The position numbers and the translations under genes are program-made. From positions 30,474,001 through 30,538,000 of the forward strand of contig JAYKYS010000004.1 in assembly GCA_036924285.1 (NCBI GenBank): a stretch of DNA of 64,000 nucleotides, in the 5' to 3' direction. Source of the stretch: Asterella californica. Lineage: Eukaryota; Streptophyta; Marchantiopsida; Marchantiales; Aytoniaceae. Below the pieces are notes generated by a model. It had not been told where the DNA came from. It ran no database searches and was given only the letters and a program-made list of their open reading frames with translations. Positions 32,118 through 43,643 of this stretch are shown here, piece after piece (position 1 is the stretch's first letter; every line of letters starts with the position of its first letter).

Positions 32118-32199
32118 TGGTTCCGAGTTGGGTCCCGGCATCTCCAACGATAGGATCCAGGATATCTCGTACCGGGAGAGCCAGTACAGTGACATCTTT
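32118..32199 (+). repeat. Partial copy of MRS2 exon 6 upstream of the MRS2 start
   Basis: About 82 bases matching 35158-35240 in the same orientation, sharing CATCTCCAACGATAGGATCC and GAGCCAGTACAGTGACATCTT. It is not in the exon 6 frame relative to the MRS2 ATG at 32218. The region is open in frame with exon 1, but only from a TTG. Confidence 0.8.
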
Positions 32200-32217
32200 G
32201 CTGCAGGGTTGGGAGGC

Positions 32218-35200
32218 ATGCCGAAGACCATCATGCCTCTAGTTTTACCGGATCAGCATCTTGAAAAGAAGAAGGCAGCATCTCGTAGTTGGCTGCTCCT
32301 GGATGCCAATGGGGACTCAATGATGCTAGAAGTCGACAAGTATGCTATAATGCACAGAGTTGGAATACATGCTCGAGATCTTCGCATCCTTGACCCCTTA
32401 TTATCGTACCCATCCACGATCCTGGGGCGTGAACGTGCAATCGTTCTTAATCTTGAGGTAATTATCTGTTTCTTACTGCTATCTTCGTGGCATATCTTTG
32501 AGCTCGTGTGGCCCCTCAAGCCGGATGAAATGTCATCCAAACGGAACTCGCGAATCCGAGTTCTCTACTATTCTTGGACCACTGAACATATTCTGCGTAT
32601 CAGTGCATCCTGTACGTGTAATTAAGTTCGCAGACTTCTTGGTTGCGTTCATCCTGGCATTTTACTTGGGGGTAGCCGCCTTGTCATTTTTAATCAGGAC
32701 TTTGTGTTGTTTTGCAGCACATCAAAGCCATTATCACCGCGGAAGAGGTACTGTATTCATTTGGCTTGCTTTTATTGTGTGTCCGCACTAGTATTCCCCG
32801 TGCAATGTATAGCTGTTTTCGGGCCACATGAAGTATTTCATAATTTTTTTGGCCTCTCTAAGCGATATATCCATCCATGCAGGTGTTGTTACGCAATCCG
32901 CATGATGAGTATGTTATCCCGATAGTGGAAGAGCTTTGCCGCCGATTACCTCCTAAGAGTGGAAGAAAGCATATGAATGCTTCTGCCCTTGCTGGTTATG
33001 ATGAGATTAATAAGAACGACGACAATGATGGGTCATCATGGGATCCGCAAAACGAGAATCAAGACTCCTGTGCAGATGGTGCGTTGTCTGATGTTCAGCG
33101 TCCGCTAAAATGCAGATTTGACTTTCCGTGAACCACTCTCCCTTCCCCTTTCTACACCCGCTTCTTGAAGCGCCGGAGAGAAGAGAATTTGACAGTTGCA
33201 CACGCCTTCCTTTTGCATCAGTGCCGCCATTTGAATTTCGAGCCTTGGAAGTCGCTTTGGAAGCCATATGCAGTTTCTTGGACGCACGAACAACTGAGTT
33301 GGAGACGAACGCGTATCCGGCCTTGGACGAGCTTACCAAAAAGGTGATAACAGATATTTGAGGAGTTATTGTTATTATCGAAATACTCGTTCCTAGGACC
33401 AAAGGGCATAAAGATCTTCAACAAGGGCAAGTGCACGTGTTCTCCGTCAGTCGTTGGTACAGTTCTGTGTACTCCTCTTTTGTGCAGTGTTCGACCACAT
33501 GAAAAAGTAAAATTTGCGAATGTGGTTACAGATTAGTAGCCGTAATCTTGACCGTGTAAGGAAGTTGAAGAGCGGCATGACCAGACTTACAGCTCGAATA
33601 CAGAAGGTAATGTTGGTTTCAAATAGGGCAGTTGTTGGGTGTTCCTGACTAAAATTTAGCTTTCCGAACAACTTCAGCTCATTGTACTTCTCTTGCTCAG
33701 TTTTCAAGTCAGGAATGGGGTGCTGAACTGGACCTTAACGAATGATCCTCATGAACCTCTGACTGACTGCTAAGATGAACGACTATGACTCCATATGCCA
33801 GGAGTGAGTTGGTTTCATTCTTCGCCCTTTCCTTTCTGTCTCGACTATCTAATATCATTTGGTCATTACTGATGATCCTTATGACGCCAAGCTGATCTGA
33901 TCAGCTGCTCGTCTGTGCTCCTTTTGGCCTCTTGGGTAAACGGTTGGGCCTGCCACAGCATGCAAGGAAAAAGCAAGCAGTTGGTCTTATGCTCCCCACG
34001 GTATTTAGCTTGATCCTCAACCCTTGATGCGTCACCTTGCTGACCCACAATGACTTATCGACTTGACGATCGCTCTGTGATTTCAGCACCGCCCTCGCTC
34101 TCACAGGCGATGTTTGCGGACTTTGGACCAACAACTTAACCATCAGGACTTTCCTCAAAAAGAAGCATTTTGCTCCTGCTCTTTTTGCAATAAGGACTTC
34201 ATGTAAGTTGAACTACACGGTGACGCTGGTTCTACATGCTGTTACTCAGTTCTCACTTCGGCCCCTTTTCTTTTGGTTTCGCAGAAGACACAACGTAGGA
34301 AGCTAGTCACGCAGCCCTCAATTCTCCTCTCCTCCATTACACTTCAACTGTTTTCTATCCTGGCGGCAAAGCGAACCTGCTAGCTGTTACTGTTCACATG
34401 TTTAACGACGAGCTCGACCTTAAACTCTTCTTTGGGGTGACTGTTTACTCTTTCTGTTCCAGCAACTGAACCGGATGGTAGTTCTTTAGTATTAGCCTAA
34501 ACACATTGGTTGGAGCTGATGATGTCGTTCCTGAATTTTGAGTAGTCGGCATTATGAATTGTTGTATGCTAGGGACGGGTTCGAACTTCCAAAGAGTTTA
34601 CGCGGACAGACTGTCTAGATATGACATCACGGCTCTCATGTGTATACAATGCTTCATTCCTCGGTGTAGACGTGTTTTCTTCGCGCTGTTAGTCAGATAT
34701 GTTTTGTAGGAACTTTTAACATTTTATTCTTTACTTCTTGAGTACCGTTATCTGGCGCTGATGAATCGTAAAATAATTGCCCTCCTACTGTTGTTTTCCA
34801 TTTCTGCTAGATGGGAGCATTACTCGCACCTGTCCTTGAATTTGCCACCTCACTACTGCATTGATTTCTCAACAACCCTACCATGCTATCATGGTCGTTA
34901 AAGCAATGGCGGCGACGAGAGCTACTACCCGGAAAAACTTAGGCCGGAGTAACCACAATCGACCTCCAAAGAGAGTAGTACATTCAGTCGTGGGACTTAA
35001 GCCTTTAATACGAGGTCACACGTGAATCCTCGCCTAAGATCTTCTCCTTGTGCAGGTAAGGGATGAGCTTGAACAATTGTTGGATGACGATGAAGATATG
35101 GCTGATCTTTTCCTGACAAGGAAATTGGTTGGATCTGGTTCTCCCACCGCGCCATCAGTGGTTCAGAGTTGGGTGCCAGCATCTCCAACGATAGGATCCC

Positions 35201-36507
35201 GTATATCTCGTGCCAGCAGAGCCAGTACAGTGACATCTTATGGGCATGGATCAGATGATGTGGAAGAACTTGAGATGCTCCTAGAGGTACTTTTCTCTGA
35301 CCCAGCCAATTTTCCCCCAACTGATCACAGTAGAAATAAACCTTACGTTTTTTCCGTTCAACTTTTCACCGTAAGAAAATTGTTTGAAACTTTCTTCCTC
35401 AAAAATGTCGCTCGTTCTGTTCTGTGCAGGCTTACTTCATGCAGATTGATGGTACCTTGAACAAAGTTACCACAGTTAAGTCTGCTCATCCTGTTACCTA
35501 AGCCGTTCTTGTCCGGCATAGAGTCTGACCTTAATGGAATTCTAACTTAATCGCGAACACGCCAACTAAGTAAGTTGCTCATCATTCATTCTTTTCTGGA
35601 TTCCTGCAGCTTCGGGAGTACATTGATGACACGGAAGATTACATTAACATCCAGGTCTGTACGCTTACTTCTCCTTTTATCCATTCCAGCTGTCTGCTGA
35701 CAACTAACAGCCCTGGGATGGCTCGTAAGTTGCCGGGATAGATGTAAAATACGAACTTAGATATGGAAGGGTTCTTTAGTGTTGACGTTCTCCATGGCTT
35801 TCACATTCTTCGGTTAGATGCATCATATTCTCTTTCGTTGGCGTCTGGATTTTAATATACAGGAGGATAAGGTCTGCATGTCACCGATGATAATGCAGAC
35901 GCTGTCTTCCATACTCTTCTTGGTTTAGTAGCTAAATGAGAAAACCTTTGTTTCATTTTTGGCGGGCTCGTTCTTTGCAGTTGGATAATCACCGGAATCG
36001 CCTCATCCAGGTCACATTCATTTCCCCGCTGCGATGTGTGATGCAAGGACATGACTGAGATGTTAGACTAGACCAAAATCTTTTCCCCGCGTAACTTAGT
36101 ATGTGTTAACTAACTCTATATGCACTCAGTTGAAGCAGTAGTTGAAGCAGTTGTCACATAGGTCTGACACCAGGTTGTTGTGCCCAGCTGGAGCTTATTC
36201 TAAGTTCGGCAACGGTCGTCATGACAATCTACTCACTAGTCGCCGCGGTATTCGGAATGAATCTTCCGTATAAATGGAATGAAGGCTACGGTTATGTCTT
36301 CAAATGGGTACGTACCAGGCAGTAACCATTTTGCTTCCAGTTTTCTACCTCTGCTCTACCATATTTCGTTCGAGTGTGTCGTGTGCAGTCTGGAACTTAT
36401 TGCCTTGCTTCTGGGAGCAGGTTGTGATCATTGGTGGTGTAGGGTGCTTGACAATCTTTCTCATGGTGTTGGGTTATGCTCGCTATAAACGACTGATCGG
36501 GACCTGA
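32218..36507 (+). CDS. MRS2: MRS2/MGT-type magnesium transporter, 11 exons
   Basis: Exons by conserved protein and GT-AG junctions: 32218-32457, 32718-32747, 32883-33078, 33222-33343, 33532-33606, 35056-35286, 35430-35474, 35610-35654, 35981-36010, 36188-36307, 36421-36507; 1,221 nt, 406 residues, usual for the family. Start: first in-frame ATG ([10 protein letters not shown]). Landmarks are [10 protein letters not shown] and [20 protein letters not shown] (N-domain); [20 protein letters not shown] and [20 protein letters not shown] (long stalk helices); [33 protein letters not shown]1 ending in the Mg2+-selectivity motif GMN ([18 protein letters not shown]); TM2 [20 protein letters not shown]; and a basic tail. 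It forms a pentameric Mg2+ channel in an organelle or vacuolar membrane; which one is not evident. No damage is seen. It is the only intact host gene here. Exon 6 has a partial copy upstream. Confidence 0.92.
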
Positions 36508-37439
36508 ACAAGGATGTCAGTGTTCGAATTGGGGATGGAGCTCTCAGTACTCAAACAGACTCTTAAGCAACTGGAGCCTTGTTACGATTATTTCACAATG
36601 TACCGCATTCAAATGCGTAGATTGTAGACGTCACATAATTTATCGGTACCTTGTCTTCAACATTCAATTTAGCTGTGGAAGTCAGCTTTCATCATTCAAT
36701 CAAGAGATTAGGTTCATATTGGAAATTTAAAGTTACTATTTACTTTGAGTTTCCTTTCTGTGGGGTCGAGTACCCCAATAGATTCTTGTGGGAGACGATC
36801 GTCTTTCTTGTCAACTCAGTAGTATTCGTAGCTCGATTGATTTAACCTCTGTGGGTGGTTATGCCTCGCGTAACTACCACAGCAGTTTATCACAACCTCT
36901 GTCTAAGTCATATACATCTACCACACACACTGTAGTCATCAGTAAGCGAAACTAAGGTCCGTATCAGCCGTAGAACTTAAGAGAGGCTGTGTATTATTAC
37001 GAGTACTGCGTCAAAGAGAAATACAAAATGAGAACCGATTGCGAACGTGATGGGTTGTGCCAACTAGTGTAAGTAGGTATACTGAGTAAGTGAACACGTG
37101 CATGACTGAGCTCATGAGACTCCCTCAGTTTCCGGCGCGTTTCATGAAACCATTTGAGGCTTATGCCGAGCGAAGCCACTCGACGAAGCAAGAGCGTGTC
37201 GCTCTCTGGACTTCCGGGAATATTCCCGGGTTTGGATTTTATGTTGTTATAGGCCGTAAGCAGCACTTCCGGTTTAGACTAAGGTCTCGGCTAAAGCCAA
37301 TTTCTACTTTTTTGATTTTCTGCCCCCTTTGTATCTCGGTGCTCGACATCGCCGAGGTCGTACACACTGCAATAACTCGGTCAGTTGTCCATTAACCCGA
37401 TGGTCACGGGCTTATTTTCAACGTGAGAAAACTCTGTAA
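36508..37439. other. 3' flank of MRS2 and unassigned DNA
   Basis: 36508 to about 36850 is the likely 3' UTR and flank of MRS2. 37080-37400 is GC-richer, with a palindromic CCGGGAATATTCCCGG (37217-37232). It may already be organelle-derived like the next segment, but no gene was recognised. Confidence 0.35.
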
Positions 37440-37680
37440 AGGGGACGATACCAGCGGCCCTAAGGGCCGGAAAATTGTTTTGTCTGACAGTGCCTGGCCC
37501 TGTCAGACAAAAAAAGGGACGATTCTGATTAGTTTTCGCGCCCGCGGTGGCCCTCAAGTCCTTTGACAGCGAACTGTAGTTCTGTCTTTGGAGGGATCCG
37601 CTGAAGGAGTTCGCGCGCCGGAGGGATCGACATTTCTTAACGCCAAGCTTCTAATCCTTGCGGGCAACCGCCCACCGATT

Positions 37681-37863
37681 AGTACTTTAGGTTCATTTGT
37701 GGCGTATAGTGTCAATTTTGTGGTGAATCCATTCATTTTCGCTTTGAAAATTAGTATTTTTGGTAATCGACTATATTGCTTTTTCAATAAGCGTTGGTTT
37801 TTCGATAAAGTTTTTAACGACTTTTTAGCTAGATCGTTTTTGCGTTTTGGATATGAAGTCTCA
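37681..37863 (+). pseudogene. nad5: Mitochondrial nad5 fragment (NUMT)
   Basis: About 61 codons, from [12 protein letters not shown] through [16 protein letters not shown] to RFGYEVS, matching the late part of NADH dehydrogenase subunit 5 of green-plant mitochondria. The match starts and stops abruptly; the continuation expected after EVS (FKALDKG in relatives) is missing. So it is either one exon flanked by mitochondrial intron or a cut fragment. Flanking DNA with structured GC blocks (37455-37560) looks organellar. As a nuclear copy it would not be functional. If the window came from a mis-joined assembly it could be real mitochondrial DNA, but MRS2 introns and LTRs flank it. Confidence 0.8.
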
Positions 37864-38518
37864 TCGCCCGGGGACATCCGGAATTGTGGGCCTGATATAA
37901 GGTCTGAGGACGAAGGAAAGACAAAGTCTAGACCCGCGGCTAGGTTCGAATCCTAACAGTTCTTATTACGCGGGAGCTGTGGTAGAGGCGAGTCTTATAA
38001 AGAAAAAAGTGGTTTTAAACGTTACAGTTCAAATTGATGCGTCGGTCACCGCTCACGCACAGATTCATATGTATCCCTTTATTCGAACAGAGTCTTGCTA
38101 TTATACTGATACGGAATCTGCAGTGACGAACCCGGGGAAGACTGGTTTACGGAGACCAGCATAAGTTTGAATAAGGGAATCTATAATTACCAACTAGCCG
38201 GAAAAGTTGGCATACCGGGCGAGCGCCGCCCCCTTACTATAGCATCTTCCCATCAATACGCACATTGTTTCAAAATTGCCCTATACTCTTTTTCTCTTCT
38301 AAAAGCGGAAACGGTCGAAAAAACTAACTTTTGTATCATAAAGATGTTGACAAAAATCTACCAATAACTTATATTGCTCGGAGTTGGATAATCTATCAAA
38401 TGATTGTTAAGTGTAGAAAATATCGGTTGTTTAAGAATCGACAGTTGTCTTGCCTTCGTGCTTTTTTTTGCGTATCATGGTAACTTTGTGTTCTTCATGA
38501 TTGACGTCATACATCATG

Positions 38519-38765
38519 GGTCCTTACGATGTTTACGACCGATTGGATTTTGACGTACCAGTAGGTAGCAGAAGAGATTGCTATGACCGTTATTGTATTC
38601 GTATGGAAGAGATGCAACAAAGTATTCGAATCATTATTATGCAATGTCTTAATCAAATGCCTAGTGGCATGATTAAAGTCGATGATCGTAAACTAGGTCC
38701 TCCATCACGATCTCGAATGAAAGAATCCATGGAATCTTTCATTCATCATTTTAAACTCTGCCAAA
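38519..38765 (+). pseudogene. nad7: Mitochondrial nad7 fragment (NUMT)
   Basis: About 80 codons from [17 protein letters not shown] through [18 protein letters not shown] and [20 protein letters not shown] to [11 protein letters not shown], matching NADH dehydrogenase subunit 7 (49-kDa subunit). It has one inserted residue in the RIII-MQCL part and a Cys-to-Gly change in RKLCPPS. Similarity ends in QNLFDSH, followed by a stop at 38798. The real gene is several times longer. It lies 0.7 kb from the nad5 fragment in the same orientation. Confidence 0.82.
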
Positions 38766-38799
38766 ATCTCTTCGATTCCCACATGAATATGCTAGAATA

Positions 38800-39515
38800 A
38801 CAAGATATTTAGCAGAATCAAAGTGGATACATTTGCTATAAGAATGGTAGGGATTAAAAAAGCAGCAGTAATTCTTTGAGAAGCCAATGCCCTAAGGTTT
38901 CTCTATGAGTTTTCATTGCTTTCATCTTTTTTTTCGAGCCGCGAAATTTTTCGGGGCGCTCGGCTCGAGGAAGTCCTGAGCAGAGAGACCTCGGGCAAGA
39001 TGGTCAAATACGTTCAAGGTCAGTTCGCGGCCGCAGGCAGAGGAGGAGGAAAGGCCTCCGAACCATACGTGCCAGTTTCTCGGCATATGGCTCTCCCTGT
39101 CACTAACTAATCAAGATGTCTTTTGTTCCTTGCGAGTATTCGTTCCAGCCTCATTCCGTTGTATTCCCCTCTATGAATCTTCCTATGACAGTGACGGCAG
39201 ACCGGGAGTTCAGTGACTAGTGGTTTCGAAGTGCAAGAGTAGACGGCTCGCTGATGACTTGATATATTGAAACCTGCAACATTTGCCGCGATGAGAGAAA
39301 GAAGTGTTGCTGTCAAAGCAGTCATTGTAGGTACGGTAAGATGTGTCACGGATAAGCTTCTGTTTCTTTTCGAGGTTACCGATGTTAGATATCTGTCTCT
39401 GTAGTACTTTGCGGAGTATGGTATGGTACGGACCGGTTGTGAAACCGAAATAAACAGCGAAATTACTTTATGTTTTCTGAAAGTGTAAATGGAAGTCTAC
39501 ATGAAAGTAAGTTGT
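38800..39515. other. Unassigned DNA between organelle-derived fragments
   Basis: GC-richer 38930-39115 holds a short frame (MVKYVQGQFAAAGRGGGK at 38999) without recognised homology. 39107-39349 is open on the minus strand with a hydrophobic N-terminus, also unrecognised. No support for a gene. Confidence 0.3.
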
Positions 39516-39617
39516 GCATTAGAGTATGCAACTGTAGATGCTGAAATTGCGAATTCTCTTGCTACATCGCTATATCTTGCTCCTTATACCGGAGCCGCTT
39601 TAGCTGAATACTTTATG
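39516..39617 (+). pseudogene. atpA: Plastid atpA fragment (NUPT)
   Basis: 34 codons: [14 protein letters not shown] then [16 protein letters not shown], matching the plastid ATP synthase alpha subunit (ALEYTIVVAETADSPA then [17 protein letters not shown]). The plastid rather than mitochondrial form is indicated by [11 protein letters not shown]. It joins the psaB fragment directly. Confidence 0.8.
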
Positions 39618-39619
39618 TT

Positions 39620-39752
39620 GGCCCTGGACGTGGTGGTACTTGTGATATTTCTGCTGGGATGCTTTGTATTTAGATGTTAAATACTATTGGATGGGTTGGG
39701 TTACTTTTTACTGGCCTGGAAACACATTACATTATGGCAAGGAAATTCAGCG
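39620..39752 (+). pseudogene. psaB: Plastid psaB fragment (NUPT)
   Basis: The start reads [12 protein letters not shown], then after small indels [18 protein letters not shown] and NS. This is the photosystem I P700 apoprotein A2 region around the Fe-S cluster loop ([17 protein letters not shown] in plants). At least two single-base indels and a stop break it. It starts at the next base or two after atpA sequence. Confidence 0.78.
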
Positions 39753-39965
39753 GATGAAGGTGATGTATCAGTTTTAAGAAACGATCGTTTAATGTCGATA
39801 AAAGGTATATAAAAGGTTAGATTAAAATAATGTAAACTATATTTTGAAATTATTATATATTATCTAAATTATCGAACAAGTAACTAATATGGCAAGTCCA
39901 CTCACTTGCACTTCCAAAGTACAAGTCTGGATCTTGATACAACACTTTTCACGCACCTATCGCTT

Positions 39966-41067
39966 TGTTGCGCCAGTCGAAGCTCTAGCTCAGTAGGTCG
40001 CAAACTTTACACCGCTAACCTGCAAACACAATCACAAGTTAGCGTCCATGCACCACTTACTTTAGTTCTGTTTGGTCCGGACCGGAGCCGGACCGTCTCC
40101 CTAACCATCAAGCTCAGGAATCCTAAGTCCCGACTTAGATCCGCCTAAGTCGATCCCAAACATGAGCAAGTCACAATGTGACTTGGGGCGGACTTCCCAT
40201 AAAGTCCAAGGTCCTAAACGGTGCCTCCAGCACACCTAGCGGCCCAACCGTCCGTGATGTCCGTCTGGGTCTAGGCTCCCGAACGGTGGTCTAACCCGCC
40301 GACTCGTTCCCTAGTCTTGCCCCAGCCCTTACATCGTTCCTAAGTCCAGACGTCCAAGTCTGGATCGGAACGTGCCTTGGAACCGGCCCAGCCATCACCT
40401 CATGCCCCCAGAGTCCGTCCGCCGAACCCTTGGGTCGGGTGACTCGTCCTGGCCCACCCAGGCATCGAGCCCCCCTCATATAGACTTCTGGGGATCGCGG
40501 CCCCGCCCTCCTCTTTGGTCCCTGAAAATTAAACCACAACCCGATTGTGGTTCGGCCATAACTTCCAGCTCGAAGGTCAGATTGAGGCGTGTTATATATC
40601 ATTGGAAAGCTCTCGACGAGACCAATGATACCTCACTCGCTTCGAGATCTTCTGTGGAACTCTGTCCACGACCTAAAACGTCGCTGGAGCTCCAACACTT
40701 AGTCATTTTTCCGAAAACCTGTGGTCTAGATCCAGACTCGAACCCTGTGATTCGTCTGCGTCTCGGACCCAAGTCTCGGTCCCAAGTCTCGGTCCCACGT
40801 CTCAGACTTATGTCTGAGACTCATGTTTCAGCCCATTCCCAGACTCGCCCCCTTAGGTCAACGTTCGTCTGGGGTCCTCTTGGGGTAGGCTCTTATGTCC
40901 TAACCCAAGGTTCCAATCTTGGTTCAGAGAACCACTTAGGGTTCATCTGATCCCGACTTCCCGGCCAAGCCGTTAAGTCTTACTCGCAGCGTTCACAACC
41001 TAGCGCAAGTCCGCTAGGGTTCTGTTGTTCGCGTTTGCGTCTGATCTTGAGAATGAGGGGCGCGACA
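39966..41067 (-). repeat. 3' LTR of chromovirus C
   Basis: 1,102 bases. On the minus strand it runs from TGTCGCGCCCCTC at 41067 to GGCGCAACA at 39966. It matches 20430-21546. A polypurine tract (AAAGTGAGGGTGAG, 41068-41081) precedes it. It contains repeated words of the type GTCCGAGACG(T/C) in the middle. Confidence 0.78.
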
Positions 41068-41789
41068 CTCACCCTCACTTTGGAGGTTGATGCCCTCATC
41101 AACAATGATCCTTTAAGTTAACACCAAGTTCAAAATGGGTAGCCAACCCCTTGGCGTCAGAATTGCGTTCTGGTAGCTAATCCGCAATTCCCTTCTTGGC
41201 TTGAGTCTTAAGTTGTCGCTAGAACACTTAGAAAATTCCAACTAGTCTTGGGAAAAGCCTTACCTTTTTGGCTTACCCTAAACAAAACTAGTTGGCAACT
41301 TCTAAACATTCTACTTAAGACTCTAACTTGATAACTATAAGTATTCACACCTACTTACAAGGTCCCCCGAAACTCACTTTCCGGTCGCAATCTGATTTGA
41401 CTTAGACGCGAGACTAAGTTTACTTTGTAGAAAATCACAAAGCAAGATCACCCCAAGCCCCAAGACAAGTATGAAATTTCATACTTGCTTTGCCAACGCT
41501 ACGGCAAACCTAAGTCTTGACATCAAGATTTAGTCTTGATTTAGATGCTTATCCAAACCAGCTCGCTTCCTTTGAGTGTGCTTCGTTCCTCCTCTCGACA
41601 ACATCCTAGGCATCTGATCAGAACTAGTCATAGTCATGCACTACAAATACACTTAGACAAATTTTCAAGAAACAAAATATTTATTTCCAAATTCAAGTAC
41701 AAAGTCCATCGGTCCAAATCGCCTCAAGTTGCTACTCGTATGGTTCGTCGTTTCTTCACCCCTCGCTGGAAGGAGATGTCCTCATCTTG

Positions 41790-42269
41790 CTAACGCCCTT
41801 GTTGTCCTTGTCTCTGTTTGAATAGGTCCAATACTTCGCTCGCATGTGCGAGATCTTCCTCTGGCACCCAAGTTGCTTCCTTCAAATGGTAACCATGCCA
41901 TTTGATCAAGTACTCCATCCGGTTTGATTTGCGCCGAGATCGCAAAATGGACTCCACCTCATATTTTGTTTCGCCTTGCACGACATCAGGTTGAGGCCTG
42001 AGTACTTGTTTGCGCTCCGGCCGCAAATCATCCTTGAAGTATTTCTTTAATAAAAAAACATGGAAAGTCGGATGCAACTGCCACTCGCGAGGAAGGTCTA
42101 ATGTATAGACATCTTCATGTGGATTCTTGACAACGACAAAAGGTCCCGCGAACTTCGATGCAAACTTCGCCGATATTTCCTTCGGAAGTGTGAAGTTTTT
42201 CGTACTTAACCATACTTCTTCGCCCACTTGAAACTTCACTTGCCGCCGATGCTTGTTTACCTGCTCCGT
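41790..42269 (-). pseudogene. Chromovirus C integrase C-terminus and chromodomain
   Basis: Open to 41790 with VKFQVGEEVWLSTKNFTLP, FAGPFVVVKNPHEDVYTLDL, HPTFHVFLLKKYFKDDLRPE, and a chromodomain (KYEVESILRSRRKSNRMEYL, IKWHGYHLKEATWVPEEDL). The chromodomain aromatic cage candidates Y, W and W are present, so this domain is intact. It is separated from the integrase core (51229-52135) by insertion of element B; its first codons join those at 51229 in frame when B and one CCGT are removed. Confidence 0.87.
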
Positions 42270-43597
42270 TGTCGAGTTGAGAGTTTTCCTGGGAAGGGCG
42301 GAACCTTCTGGCTGTGATAGATCTTGAAGGTTGTGTTTAGTCTACTTAGGGAAGCGTCGGACTTCAGGCTATGGCTTCTTACTATACAGAGGTAGGCTTC
42401 AGATCAAAAGGGAACTGTATAAACACTCACTCAGGTCGAATGGACCCTCCAGTATGTTCAAGAAGCGAAGATCAGATCAGACTAGCAGTAATAAGGTCAG
42501 AAAGCGAACTTTAACGGTCCAGAATCAGAAACATACGATGGTTCAGACTTCAGAATTCCTTCTACATGTAAATGAGGCCCTACTGACCATACATACGAAG
42601 TTTCAGCTTGAGTTCAGATCAGAGTGTCGAGATATGGGCAAAAACGTTCTGAGCAGAGAAATTACGATAATTTCTGGTACCCAGACAGCTATTTCGACCT
42701 AGAACAGAGAATTGGCTCGATCACTTTCGAAGATTCTTAAAGGATTTGCAGTAAACAGCTTGCTGAACACTCTTGTGAAGTTGGGCCTCCTGATTGTACA
42801 CAGAACTCCAGATCTCGCTCTCTGAAGTTGATGCTCTAGATTGAGAGCTTTTCGGACCCCCTCTGCTTCAGCGGTCGCCCTGAATTACTCACAATTTCAA
42901 CTGACATGAAAATTTGGGGACAGTCGTAGCCCTGCTGCCAATGAAAGAGACCTCGAAGGTTTGAAGCAATTTTCTCAAATCTACTGCGATTGACACTGAA
43001 AACCCCAAAATCAACAGAAGTGCTGCAATTCTGGCACAAATCGAACTTCAATCAGCCATAACTCTTTCTTTATTGCTCCAAATCGATCAAAAATTTCGCT
43101 GACAGTGCTTGGCACGACGAACCCTATCTCCCTGTGCTCTCAGATTTCGAAGATCCCCCACCAAATGCTCGAACTCCTCTTAAGACCCCTACTACTAAGT
43201 TTAGCAGTACACAAAGACAAAATTGGACCAATGGGAGTTCATAGCTTCACTCCCCTGTCCTTTTGTGTCCCAAACCATGTGGTGACTTGAATGTGCACAT
43301 AGGCTACCACGTCAAGCCCCTAAAGTGCCAGCATAGACCCTAAACTACATGCGAAGACATGTAAAACGACGCGTAATCTCGAAAGATAACCTAACGTCGC
43401 TAGGAAGCATACATGGGTGACACGTAATTACAACCCATGAGCTTAACTCCATCTACATGGTAATCAACCTACTAAGACTCAAAAATATATAACATCCTCC
43501 AGTATCGACTTTTCTGAGGTCCTAATTTCACTCAGAGAGACTAACGCTTGACAGAGAGGTGAATTATTTACAATGTAAAATGATTCACATCACGACA
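42270..43597 (-). repeat. 3' LTR of element B
   Basis: 1,328 bases, TGTCGAGTTGAG to CACGACA on the plus strand, the same length as 49901-51228. The short open frame at 42836-43051 recurs in the other LTR only because the LTRs are copies. Confidence 0.92.
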
Positions 43598-43610
43598 TCC
43601 ACCCCCTCCA
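43598..43610 (-). other. Polypurine tract of element B
   Basis: Minus-strand TGGAGGGGGTGGA immediately before LTR start TGTCGTGATG. Confidence 0.7.
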
Positions 43611-43643
43611 AACCTGCACATCCTCTGGCATGTGCCAACCTGT

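Noticed and set aside
32092..32217. N-terminal extension of MRS2 upstream of 32218
   Set aside because: It is open in frame but begins only at a TTG, and its sequence is the displaced exon 6 copy read in another frame; ATG at 32218 gives a normal-length protein.
37900..38080. tRNA genes in the mitochondrial-type segment
   Set aside because: GGTTCGAATCC (37942-37952) and CAGTTCAAATTG (near 38025) look like T-arms, but no complete cloverleaf could be built around either.
38999..39109. Short frame MVKYVQGQFAAAGRGGG
   Set aside because: Only 36 codons, no recognised family and no splice partners; left as unassigned.
42836..43051. Small open frame repeated at 50467-50682
   Set aside because: The two are identical because both lie in the LTRs of element B; no motif or start context supports a gene.
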